Made by a program: the position numbers and the translations under genes
Notes under the pieces: model-generated
Told to the model about the DNA's origin: nothing
The model's input: the letters and a program-made list of their open reading frames with translations, nothing else
Databases searched by the model: none
Shown here: in pieces, positions 17,100 to 24,254 of the stretch
Layout of the letters: every line of letters begins with the position of its first letter
Position numbering within the stretch: position 1 is the first letter of the stretch
Assembly (NCBI RefSeq): GCF_014646255.1
Contig: NZ_BMNC01000001.1
Location: 1,061,722 to 1,125,721, forward strand
Origin: Lentzea pudingi
GTDB lineage: Bacteria; Actinomycetota; Actinomycetes; Mycobacteriales; Pseudonocardiaceae
DNA: 64,000 nt
Direction: 5' to 3'

Positions 17100-18457
17100 C
17101 GAGCGTTGACGTGCAGGGCGAGGGCGGTGCCCGCGCCGAGCGTCGTCGTGAACCGGCCTTGCGAGTCGACGGTCACGCGAACGCAGCCGTTCTCCTGGAC
17201 GTTGCAGTAACTCCCGGCGGGCAGCGCGGTCTGGAACGTGCGGCTCACCGCGAACGGCTCGCGGTTGATCGCGACGAAACCCTTGTTGCCGCGCCCGAAC
17301 GCGATCATGTCGTACCCGTTGTCCTGCCAGTTGTTCACGTCGGTGCCCGCGACGGTGTTGCGGAAGGACACCATGTTCGCGATCTGCGTCCACGCGTGCT
17401 GGCACTTCCAGCCGCTGTAGCAGACCGAGTTGCCGGGCGGACCGGCGTCCTTGTCGGTGAACTCGTAGCCCGAATACACCTGCGGCGCACCGTAGTTCCA
17501 CGCCAGCATGAAGACGTTCGCGAGCGTGTAGGTCGAACCGTCCTTGTACGTCAACGTGGACCCGTTGCGCTCGGTGTCCCAGTTGTCGACGAACGGCCGT
17601 GCCTGGCCACTGGGCAGGAAGCCCCACGACTGCCCGAAGTTGCGCAGGTAGGCCAGGTTCTCGTTCTGGAAGACCCGCTTGACGTCGTAGGCGTAGCGGA
17701 ACTCGTCCACGTCACCGGACCCCGTGTACTCGCTGGGCTGCACCGCCTCGCCCGCGCCGTAGATCACCTCGTGCACCCAGAACACGCCGGGGTTGGTCAG
17801 CTTGCCCTTGATCGCGGCGAGATCACCGGCCGCCATGTGCTTGGCCGCGTCGACCCGGAACCCGTCGACGCCCATCGAGATCAACCGGTTCAGGTAGCCG
17901 GCGATCGCCCCGCGCACGTAGTCGCTGCCGGTGTCCAGATCGGACAGACCGACCAGCTCGCAGTTCTGGACGTTGTAGCGGTCCTGGTAGTTGGTGATGT
18001 GCGAACGGCAGGAGTGGAAGTCCCAGTCGCTGTACACGCCGGGGTAGTTGTACTTCGAGTAGCCGGTCCCGCCGGTGCCCGTGCCCGACCCGGCGCTCAT
18101 GTGGTTGATGACCGCGTCCGCGATGACCTTCACGCCCGCGTTGTGGCACGTGGTGACCATGTTCCGGAAGGCGTTCTCGTCGCCGAGGCGCCCGGCGATC
18201 CGGTAGCTGACGGGCTGGTAGCTGGTCCACCACTGCGGACCCTGGACGTGCTCGGTCGCGGGCGAGACCTCGACGTAGCCGTAGCCCTTGGGGCCCAGCA
18301 CGTTCGTGCATTCCGACGCCACGCGGGCGAACGGCCATTGGAACAGGGTGACGGTGACGTCCTTGGCGCCCGGTGGCGCCGCAAGACTTTGCACCGGTGT
18401 GGACAGTCCGACGATCAGCAGCACCGCTAGCAGGGTGCGCGAAGCCGAGGAAACCAC
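17096..18457 (-). CDS. Secreted alpha-amylase (GH13)
   Basis: Encodes 453 aa, an extracellular endo-alpha-1,4-glucanase for starch. Signal peptide in residues 1-27 or so ([12 protein letters not shown], cleavage near SLA-APPG). GH13 regions: I ADAVINH at 113-119, [11 protein letters not shown] with nucleophile Asp203, III with acid/base Glu230 (VHEVIYG), [12 protein letters not shown] with Asp294. Region IV has Trp where many amylases have His. Domain C follows; there is no starch-binding module. GTG start at 18457 with AAGGAG 7 bases upstream. The TAG stop lies in the end of the 167-bp fold-back element. Confidence 0.93.
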   Translation of the reverse strand: MVSSASRTLLAVLLIVGLSTPVQSLAAPPGAKDVTVTLFQWPFARVASECTNVLGPKGYGYVEVSPATEHVQGPQWWTSYQPVSYRIAGRLGDENAFRNMVTTCHNAGVKVIADAVINHMSAGSGTGTGGTGYSKYNYPGVYSDWDFHSCRSHITNYQDRYNVQNCELVGLSDLDTGSDYVRGAIAGYLNRLISMGVDGFRVDAAKHMAAGDLAAIKGKLTNPGVFWVHEVIYGAGEAVQPSEYTGSGDVDEFRYAYDVKRVFQNENLAYLRNFGQSWGFLPSGQARPFVDNWDTERNGSTLTYKDGSTYTLANVFMLAWNYGAPQVYSGYEFTDKDAGPPGNSVCYSGWKCQHAWTQIANMVSFRNTVAGTDVNNWQDNGYDMIAFGRGNKGFVAINREPFAVSRTFQTALPAGSYCNVQENGCVRVTVDSQGRFTTTLGAGTALALHVNAR

Positions 18458-18513
18458 GTTGTCTCCTTGCTGCAGGGGTTCACCTCACGTCGTAGCACCT
18501 GCACGCACACCGG

Positions 18514-18525
18514 GCAAAGCGTTGC
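18514..18525. promoter_or_regulatory. Possible LacI/MalR-type operator of the amylase
   Basis: GCAAAGCGTTGC is palindromic at 10 of 12 positions and stands about 57 bp before the amylase start. Actinomycete amylase promoters carry comparable CTTGCA-type sites (CTTGCAAC is read here on the minus strand). Match by eye only. Confidence 0.35.
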
Positions 18526-18549
18526 AAGAACTTTCCGGAGTAATTCGGC

Positions 18550-19953
18550 CTAGTGCCGCGATCGGACGAACGCCCAACCGGCCAAAGCCGCTGCCATCGC
18601 CGTCAGCGCCAGGCTGCCGATCGTGACCGCCGTTTCGAACTGCGCGGTCTGCCCGGCGCTCCAGCCGGGCTGCGCGATGCCACCGGCGAACAGCACCGCC
18701 AGCACCGTGCCGCTGACGGCCACGCCCGCCGCCGACGTGACTTGGGACGCGGTGTCGACCAAGGCGGCACCGATCGACGTCCGGCTCTCCGGCAGGCCTT
18801 TGAGGACGTTCACACCCGCGACCGCGCCGACCACGCGGATGCCGATCGCGACCAGCACGAGCGCGACGGCGACCGGCGCGTACCCGAGGCGGCCGAGCAG
18901 CGCGTAGACGGCCAGTCCGGCGACGACGCCGAGGGAGCCCAGCCCCACGGCGCGGTCGAGGCCCGCCCAGCGCACGAAGCGGTTGACCACCGGGCCCGCG
19001 GCGATGAGGACCGCGACCTGCGGCAGCATCCCGGCGGCGGCGAGCGCGGGGGACCAGCCCCAGTCGAGCTGCAGCTGGAGCGTCACGAGGTAGGTGAGGC
19101 CGGCCGCCGCGAGTCCGGTCGCGGCCTTGTACGCGAGCCCGCTGGCGACCAGCGGGCTCGCGACGAGCTTCAGGTCGAGCAACGGATGGCTGGCCGTGCG
19201 CGCGCGAATTACGAAGAGGACACCGGCGACAACGGTCAGTGCGGCGGCGGCCCACGCGGTGCAGGAGCCTTCGACGAAGAGCGTCGGCGTCACGAGCGCC
19301 AGCACGATGGTCGCTGTGCCGAGCACGCCACCCAGGTAGTCGGCGGGGCTGCGGTGCAGGTCCGTGTCGGGCCCGATCCCGCGGCCGACGCCGGCGAGCG
19401 CCAGCACCGCGATCGGCACGTTGATCAGCAACAACGCCTGCCAGGGAGCGACGGCTAGCAGGAAGCCGCCCAGCGGCGGGCCGACGGCCAGGCCGACCAG
19501 GCCCACGGTGGAGATGAGCGTCATCGCGCGCACGCGCAGGTCGTCGCTCTGGAACAGCCGAAACGCCAGTGCGATCGAGCCCGGCGTGGTCATGGCGGCG
19601 GCGATGCCCATCACGGACCGCACGGCGATAAGGCCGCCCACGGACGTGACGAACAGCGTCGCCAGGCTCGCGACGCCGAGGAGTACGAGTCCGGCGAGCA
19701 TCAAGCGGCGGCGGCCGAAGCGGTCCGCGACGGCGCCGAACACCAGCATCAGGCCGCCGAACACGACCGCGTAGGAGTTCGAGACCCACTGCAGCGCGGT
19801 CGTCGAAGCGTGCAGGTCACGGCCGATCGTGGGCAGCGCGACGTTCAGGATCGAGTTGTCGAGCATCTCGAACAGGAACACCGCGGAGAGGCCGGCGAGG
19901 GCGATCCACGCCTCCCGCAACGAGCGCGGCGAGCGCAGTCCGTAGGCAGTCAC
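18550..19953 (-). CDS. DHA2-type MFS drug-efflux transporter
   Basis: Encodes 467 aa with about 14 hydrophobic segments, as in EmrB/QacA-type proton-coupled multidrug pumps of the plasma membrane. Seen: LDNSILNVALPTIGRDL (motif D1 region), motif A in GAVADRFGRRRLM, and motif C-like GLVGLAVGPPLGGFL. A start at TTG 19989 would add a tandem RTVFVSRTVFV that is just the two operator copies translated; GTG 19953 fits a leaderless transcript from a minus-strand promoter (TTGACC at 19989-19984, TAGAAC at 19966-19961). Divergent from its TetR. Confidence 0.85.
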   Translation of the reverse strand: MTAYGLRSPRSLREAWIALAGLSAVFLFEMLDNSILNVALPTIGRDLHASTTALQWVSNSYAVVFGGLMLVFGAVADRFGRRRLMLAGLVLLGVASLATLFVTSVGGLIAVRSVMGIAAAMTTPGSIALAFRLFQSDDLRVRAMTLISTVGLVGLAVGPPLGGFLLAVAPWQALLLINVPIAVLALAGVGRGIGPDTDLHRSPADYLGGVLGTATIVLALVTPTLFVEGSCTAWAAAALTVVAGVLFVIRARTASHPLLDLKLVASPLVASGLAYKAATGLAAAGLTYLVTLQLQLDWGWSPALAAAGMLPQVAVLIAAGPVVNRFVRWAGLDRAVGLGSLGVVAGLAVYALLGRLGYAPVAVALVLVAIGIRVVGAVAGVNVLKGLPESRTSIGAALVDTASQVTSAAGVAVSGTVLAVLFAGGIAQPGWSAGQTAQFETAVTIGSLALTAMAAALAGWAFVRSRH

Positions 19954-19999
19954 GAACACTGTTCTACTCACGAACACTGTTCGGGTCAACTGGTATGAT
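19951..19999. promoter_or_regulatory. Two TetR operators and back-to-back promoters
   Basis: GAACACTGTTC, an odd palindrome, occurs at 19954-19964 and 19972-19982 (18-bp spacing; shared core CACGAACACTGTTC). The minus-strand promoter TTGACC/17 bp/TAGAAC overlaps both sites. On the plus strand TATGAT at 19994-19999 is a good -10 box whose transcript would begin at about the ATG 20007, giving a leaderless repressor mRNA. Confidence 0.72.
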
Positions 20000-20006
20000 C
20001 AGGCTC

Positions 20007-20690
20007 ATGAACCGCAGGTCCCGTGAGGAATGGGCGACGCAGATCGCCGCGCTGGAGGAGCCGCCCCCAGTGCGCAAAGAGCCCATCACGGTCGGGCGCA
20101 TCGTCAGCACGGCGTTGGCGCTGGTGGAGACCGAGGGGTTCGACGCGCTGACCATGCGCCGCGTCGCCGCCGCGTTGCAGACCGGGCCCGCCTCGCTCTA
20201 CGCGCACGTGCGCAACAAGGCCGACCTCGACGACCTGCTCATCGGGACGCTCAGCAAGAACGTGGTGGTGCCCGCGCCGGATGCCGAACGGTGGCGTGAG
20301 CAGGTGCTCGACGTCTGCGGTCAGCTGCGGGACGAGTTCCTGCGCTATCCGGGCATCGCGCGGGCCGCGTTGAACGCCCCGCCCGCCAACCTCGACACGC
20401 TCCGGATCACCGAGGGCGTGCTCGGGCTCTTCCTCGCCGGTGGCGTGCCTGTGCAGGCGGCGGTGTGGGCGATCGACGCCGTGCTGCTGTACGTCAGCGC
20501 GTACACGTTCGAGTCGTCACTGCGTGGGGAGATGGACGGCGCGGAGATGCTCGCACGGCTGAAAATGCTCCCGGCGAGCCGTTTCCCGCACACGGTCGAG
20601 CACGCGGACAAGCTCGGTGCCGGTCAGGGGCACGAGCGGTTCGAGTTCGCCCTGCGGTTGATGCTCGACGGGCTGCCTACCGCCGGCTGA
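20007..20690 (+). CDS. TetR-family repressor of the DHA2 pump
   Basis: Encodes 227 aa with TetR HTH (VETEGFDALTMRRVAAALQT then ASLYAHVRNKADL, about residues 38-80) and a TetR_C (C1) ligand-binding domain. An N-terminal arm of about 30 residues precedes the HTH, as in TetR_C1 proteins. Upstream ATG 19995 is possible, but TATGAT at 19994-19999 makes ATG 20007 the better, leaderless start. Expected to bind the two GAACACTGTTC palindromes and derepress the pump on binding a toxic substrate. Its 3' end overlaps a convergent methyltransferase gene by 14 bases. Confidence 0.87.
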   Translation: MNRRSREEWATQIAALEEPPPVRKEPITVGRIVSTALALVETEGFDALTMRRVAAALQTGPASLYAHVRNKADLDDLLIGTLSKNVVVPAPDAERWREQVLDVCGQLRDEFLRYPGIARAALNAPPANLDTLRITEGVLGLFLAGGVPVQAAVWAIDAVLLYVSAYTFESSLRGEMDGAEMLARLKMLPASRFPHTVEHADKLGAGQGHERFEFALRLMLDGLPTAG

Positions 20691-21252
20691 CGAGCAGGTA
20701 GCGCTCGTCGTCGATCTCCCGGCCCCACAGGGCCTCGTCGGTCAGCGGGGTGACGACGGCGTCCCCGTTCACCAGCTCGCGCGCCTCGGCGGCGGTGAGT
20801 CCGGCGCCGGTCGACCACCGGCCTTCCACGAGCACGAGAAGACCGCCCGGCCTGAGCAACGACACCCATTGCTCCAGCGCCGCGGCCGGGTCGGGCAATG
20901 CCCACAGCACGTGCCGCGCCAGCACGACATCGAACGACGCCTTCGGATACGGCGGGTGCGCCGCGTCGCCGGTGGTGAAGCCGACGATCACGCCTGCCGC
21001 CGCCGCCTTCGACCGTGCGGCCTGCGCCATCTCCTCGGACAGGTCGAGGCCGTGCACCTCGTGGCCGGCCTCGGCGAGCAGGACGGACAGGCTGCCGGTG
21101 CCGCACCCGAGATCGGCGACGGAGGCGGCCGGGGGAACCAGGGGAAGCAGGAGATCGGCCCAGGCGCGGCGCACCCGCGGGTCGCGAAGTCCGTGGTCGG
21201 GCTCGTCGTCGAACGTCGCGGCGTGCTGGTCCCAGAACTCGCGGGTCGTCAC
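20677..21252 (-). CDS. Class I SAM-dependent methyltransferase
   Basis: Encodes 191 aa. Motif I is VADLGCGTGSLSVLLAEAG (about residues 46-64), the acidic strand-2 end is GLDLSEEM, and motif post-II is SFDVVLARHVLWALPDP, all typical for a Methyltransf_11/25 small-molecule methyltransferase. GTG 21252 gives the normal N-terminus TTREFWDQHAATFDDE. Substrate unknown. The gene has no partner on its strand. Confidence 0.82.
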   Translation of the reverse strand: MTTREFWDQHAATFDDEPDHGLRDPRVRRAWADLLLPLVPPAASVADLGCGTGSLSVLLAEAGHEVHGLDLSEEMAQAARSKAAAAGVIVGFTTGDAAHPPYPKASFDVVLARHVLWALPDPAAALEQWVSLLRPGGLLVLVEGRWSTGAGLTAAEARELVNGDAVVTPLTDEALWGREIDDERYLLVSRR

Positions 21253-21333
21253 GTTTCCATTTTTGCTTAAGGGACCATCAAGCCTTGCCCAAATGAGATG
21301 CGGAGTCCCTCGTACGGTCCCTAACCTCGCTTT

Positions 21334-21453
21334 ATGAGGCTTGTGCTCTGGCTCACACTCGCGGGCGTGTTCGCGCTCAGCGGTGACCACGCGCTCGCGG
21401 CCGTCCTGGTGATGCTCCTGGTCGGCTGCGCGACGGACCGCGTCCGTCCCTGA
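21334..21453 (+). CDS. Small hydrophobic protein (39 aa), hypothetical
   Basis: A 39-codon frame from ATG to TGA encoding MRLVLWLTLAGVFALSGD followed by a second hydrophobic run (ALAAVLVMLLVGC) and a basic tail. It would be a small membrane peptide. It ends just before the CmtR operator and has no clear ribosome site, so it may be leaderless or not expressed. No family is recognised. Confidence 0.35.
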   Translation: MRLVLWLTLAGVFALSGDHALAAVLVMLLVGCATDRVRP

Positions 21454-21455
21454 CC

Positions 21456-21479
21456 ACTGTTCAGCCTTGGCTGTACAGT
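21456..21479. promoter_or_regulatory. CmtR operator/promoter
   Basis: ACTGTTCAGCC-TT-GGCTGTACAGT is an inverted repeat with 11-base arms and one mismatch. TACAGT at 21474-21479 can serve as -10, placing transcription start near the ATG at 21487, so the ArsR-family repressor would block its own leaderless promoter. Confidence 0.65.
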
Positions 21480-21486
21480 TCGATTC

Positions 21487-21804
21487 ATGCTGACTTGTGA
21501 GACGCGGGAGGCGGCTCTCGCCCGGCTCGGCCGCGCCCTGGCCGACCCGACGCGGTGCCGCATCCTGATCGCCCTGCTCGACGGCCCCGGCTATCCGGCG
21601 AAACTCGCCGAAACGCTGGAGCTGACCAGGTCGAACGTCTCCAACCACCTGTCCTGCCTGCGCGGGTGCGGTCTGGTCGTCGCGACCTACCAGGGCCGGC
21701 AGGTGCGCTACGAGCTGGCTGATCCGCACCTGAAGCGCGCGATCAGCGAGCTCGTGGACGTCGTGCTGGCCGTCGAGCCCGGACCGGACTGCGTCGATGG
21801 GTGA
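21487..21804 (+). CDS. cmtR: ArsR-family Cd(II)/Pb(II)-sensing repressor CmtR
   Basis: Encodes 105 aa that closely follow mycobacterial CmtR: MLTCETREAALARLGRALAD at the start, then LTRSNVSNHLSCLRGCGLV. The metal-sensing cysteines of CmtR are conserved: the pair in SCLRGC of the recognition helix (about residues 57 and 61) and a C-terminal Cys in PDCVDG (about 102). CmtR releases DNA on binding Cd or Pb. The downstream cation transporter overlaps by 8 bases and is the likely regulated efflux protein. An 11-bp-arm palindrome lies directly upstream. Confidence 0.92.
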   Translation: MLTCETREAALARLGRALADPTRCRILIALLDGPGYPAKLAETLELTRSNVSNHLSCLRGCGLVVATYQGRQVRYELADPHLKRAISELVDVVLAVEPGPDCVDG

Positions 21805-22420
21805 CGCATGCTGCGCGCCCGTCGTGGACGAGCGGAAGCTCGTGCTGCGGCGGCGGGTGCGGATGTTCGTGGCCGCGACGATCACCTACAACGTCGTCGA
21901 GGCGGTCATCGCGCTCGCGGCCGGCACGGTGGCGGGGTCGACGGCGCTGATCGGGTTCGGGCTGGACTCGGTGATCGAGGTGGCGTCGGCGACGGCCGTG
22001 GCCTGGCAGTTCGCCGGGCGTGACCCGGAGAAGCGGGAACGGGCCGCGCTCAGGGTGATCGCGGTGTCGTTCTTCGTGCTGGCGGCGTACGTGTCGGTCG
22101 AGTCGGTGCTGTCGCTGGTGCGGGGCGAACGCGCCGAGCACTCGTCGGTGGGCATCGTGCTCGCCGCGGTGTCGCTGCTGGTCATGCCGTGGCTGTCCTG
22201 GGCGCAGCGCAGGGCCGGCCGGGAGCTCGGGTCGGCGAGCGCGGTGGCGGACTCGAAGCAGACGTTGCTGTGCACCTACCTGTCCGCGGTGCTGCTGGTC
22301 GGGCTCGTGGTGAACAGCCTGTTCGGCTGGTGGTGGGCCGACCCGCTGGCCGCGCTCGTGATCGCCGTCGTGGCGGTCAAGGAAGGTCGTGAGGCGTGGC
22401 GCGGTCACCATTGCTGCTGA
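21797..22420 (+). CDS. Cation-efflux (CDF-like) membrane transporter
   Basis: Encodes 207 aa with about six hydrophobic helices. GFGLDSVIEVASATAVAW matches the CDF helix-2 region with an acidic metal site, and the C-terminus carries His-His-Cys-Cys (WRGHHCC) while the N-terminus has DACCAP, both plausible soft-metal ligands. The usual cytosolic C-terminal domain of CDF proteins is absent. Overlap with cmtR and shared operator imply export of Cd, Pb or a similar metal. Confidence 0.8.
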   Translation: MGDACCAPVVDERKLVLRRRVRMFVAATITYNVVEAVIALAAGTVAGSTALIGFGLDSVIEVASATAVAWQFAGRDPEKRERAALRVIAVSFFVLAAYVSVESVLSLVRGERAEHSSVGIVLAAVSLLVMPWLSWAQRRAGRELGSASAVADSKQTLLCTYLSAVLLVGLVVNSLFGWWWADPLAALVIAVVAVKEGREAWRGHHCC

Positions 22421-23030
22421 CCGGTTTGCGGGCGACCAGCCGTTCCACCACGCCGAGCTTGAAGCGCTGACGCTGCTCGACGTCCAGGCCGCCGGCCTCG
22501 ACCAGACGCAACGGGCGGCGCAGGAAGTGCTCGCCCGCCATCGGCACCGTGATCCGCTCCACCAACCACTGCACGCCCCGCGCGAGCCGGGACGAACTCG
22601 CGACGTGGTCGAGGAGGATCAGCCGGCCACCGGGCCGCAGCACCCTGACCATCTCGTTCGTCGCGGTCTCGTGGTCCGGGATGGCGCACAGGCCCAGCGT
22701 GCAGACCACCGTGTCGAACGAGGCGTCGGCGAACGGCAGGGAGTGCGCGGTGCCTTGCCGCAACGTCACCTCGCGGCCCAGTTCGGCGGCGCGGGACCAG
22801 GCGAGGCCGAGCATCCGCTCGCTCAGATCCAGGCCCGTGAGCCGGACCTCGGCCGGGTAGTGCGCCAGGTTGAGGCCGGTGCCGACGGCGACCTCCAGCA
22901 CCTCGCCGGTCGCCTGGGAGCACGCCCACCGGCGGGAGTCGCCGAAGACGCGGCGGTCCAGGACGCCGATCTCCCGGTCGTAGGTCGCCGACTTGCGGTC
23001 CCAGTAGTTCTGCCAGCGCGCCTGATCCAT
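22377..23030 (-). CDS. UbiE-like SAM-dependent methyltransferase
   Basis: Encodes 217 aa. Motif I VLEVAVGTGLNLAHYP, acidic residue in LTGLDLSERM, then SFDTVVCTLGLCAIPDHE and RVLRPGGRLILLDHV are the Methyltransf_11 motifs. The N-terminal block ARWQNYWDRKSATYDRE is typical of a subgroup often found near CmtR-type loci in actinobacteria (recollection, to be checked). Convergent with the cation transporter, overlapping by 44 bases. Substrate unknown. Confidence 0.83.
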   Translation of the reverse strand: MDQARWQNYWDRKSATYDREIGVLDRRVFGDSRRWACSQATGEVLEVAVGTGLNLAHYPAEVRLTGLDLSERMLGLAWSRAAELGREVTLRQGTAHSLPFADASFDTVVCTLGLCAIPDHETATNEMVRVLRPGGRLILLDHVASSSRLARGVQWLVERITVPMAGEHFLRRPLRLVEAGGLDVEQRQRFKLGVVERLVARKPVSSNGDRATPHDLP

Positions 23031-23075
23031 GCCCTCACCATCGCCGAACCGGCGGCCAGGTGCTAGATGTGACCG

Positions 23076-24230
23076 GTGCGCGCAGTCGTGGTCTCCGGAG
23101 GCGATCCCGGTCATGTGGTGCCGGCCATCGCCCTGTGCCTGAGGTTCGCCGAAGCCGGTGACACCCCGATCCTGCTCACCGGCGACCGCTGGGTCGAGGC
23201 GGCGGCCGCGGAGGGGATCACGGCGTCGCGGGTGACGGGCCTGTCGCTCGAGGACCTGAAGGACGTGCCCGACCTCGGGCTCGCGCTCTGCGACCAGGCC
23301 GGGGTGCTGGCGACGACGCTCGCCCCCCAACTCGCCGCCCTGCGGCCCGATCTGGTGGTGTGCGACGTGCTGGCGCTGGGCGCGAGCATGGCCGCCGAAC
23401 TGGTCGGCGTGCCGTGGGTGCAGCTGTCGCCGCACCCGCTCTACGAACCGTCGAAGTGGTTGCCGCCCATGGGAAGCGGGCTGGCTGCCGGGACCGGCGT
23501 GCGCGGCAGGCTGCGGGACTCGGTGTTGCGGGCGTTCACGGCCCGGTCGCTGCGGCAGGGCGAACGGCAGCGTGCCGTCGTGCGGCAACGGATCGGGCTT
23601 CCCGCGGCGGGGCCCGGCCCGGCGGCGCGGTTGATCGCGACGCTGCCCGCGCTCGAGGTGCCGCGTCCGGACTGGCCGCGCGACGCGCACGTGGTCGGAC
23701 CGCTGCTGTGGGAGGCGAGCCGCGCGACGCTGAGCCCGCCGCCGGGGGACGCCCCGCTCGTGATGATCGCGCCGTCGACGGCGTGGACCGGGGCACGGGG
23801 CATGGCCGAGACGACGCTGGAGGCGTTGCGGGACATGGGGGTGCGGGCGGTGGTGTCCTCGTTCGCCCCCGTTCCGGACCTGCCGCGGTGGGCGCGGTCG
23901 GGGCCCGGCGACCAGGACGCGCTGCTGCGCCAGGCCGCGGTGCTGGTGTGCGGTGGCGGGCACGGGATGCTGGTCAAAGCCTTGCGGACGGCCGTTCCGG
24001 TCGTGGTGGTGCCCGGTGGCGGCGACCAGTGGGAGATGGCGTGCCGGGTCTCGCGGCAGGGGAGCGGCCTGATCGTGCGGCCGCCGACCGCGGAGGGGCT
24101 CCGGAACGCCGTGGCGCGGGTGCTTGGTGACCCGGGGTTCGCGGCCGCGGCGGCTCGGGCGGCGGGGACGATCGCGGATGTTCGAGATCCTGTGGAGGTG
24201 TGTCGGACTGCGTTGAGTCTTGCGCGTTGA
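23076..24230 (+). CDS. GT1-like (MGT/YjiC type) glycosyltransferase
   Basis: Encodes 384 aa with the GT-B fold of UDP-glycosyltransferases and macrolide glycosyltransferases. The N-terminal VVSGGDPGHVVPAIALC carries the catalytic His; the donor-binding C-terminal region reads LVCGGGHGMLVKALRTAVP then VVVPGGGDQWEMA. It glycosylates a small hydrophobic acceptor from a nucleotide sugar. The GTG at 23076 lies just after TAGATG (-10-like at 23064-23069), suggesting a leaderless mRNA. No acceptor can be inferred. Confidence 0.82.
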   Translation: MRAVVVSGGDPGHVVPAIALCLRFAEAGDTPILLTGDRWVEAAAAEGITASRVTGLSLEDLKDVPDLGLALCDQAGVLATTLAPQLAALRPDLVVCDVLALGASMAAELVGVPWVQLSPHPLYEPSKWLPPMGSGLAAGTGVRGRLRDSVLRAFTARSLRQGERQRAVVRQRIGLPAAGPGPAARLIATLPALEVPRPDWPRDAHVVGPLLWEASRATLSPPPGDAPLVMIAPSTAWTGARGMAETTLEALRDMGVRAVVSSFAPVPDLPRWARSGPGDQDALLRQAAVLVCGGGHGMLVKALRTAVPVVVVPGGGDQWEMACRVSRQGSGLIVRPPTAEGLRNAVARVLGDPGFAAAAARAAGTIADVRDPVEVCRTALSLAR

Positions 24231-24241
24231 GAGCGCTCCCA
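24228..24241. promoter_or_regulatory. LacI-type (CebR-like) operator before the glycoside hydrolase
   Basis: TGAGAGCGCTCCCA matches the CebR box TGGGAGCGCTCCCA at 13 of 14 bases and lies 13 bases before the glycoside hydrolase start, overlapping the glycosyltransferase stop. Binding would block transcription or elongation. Confidence 0.65.
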
Positions 24242-24254
24242 CTTCAATGGGCTC

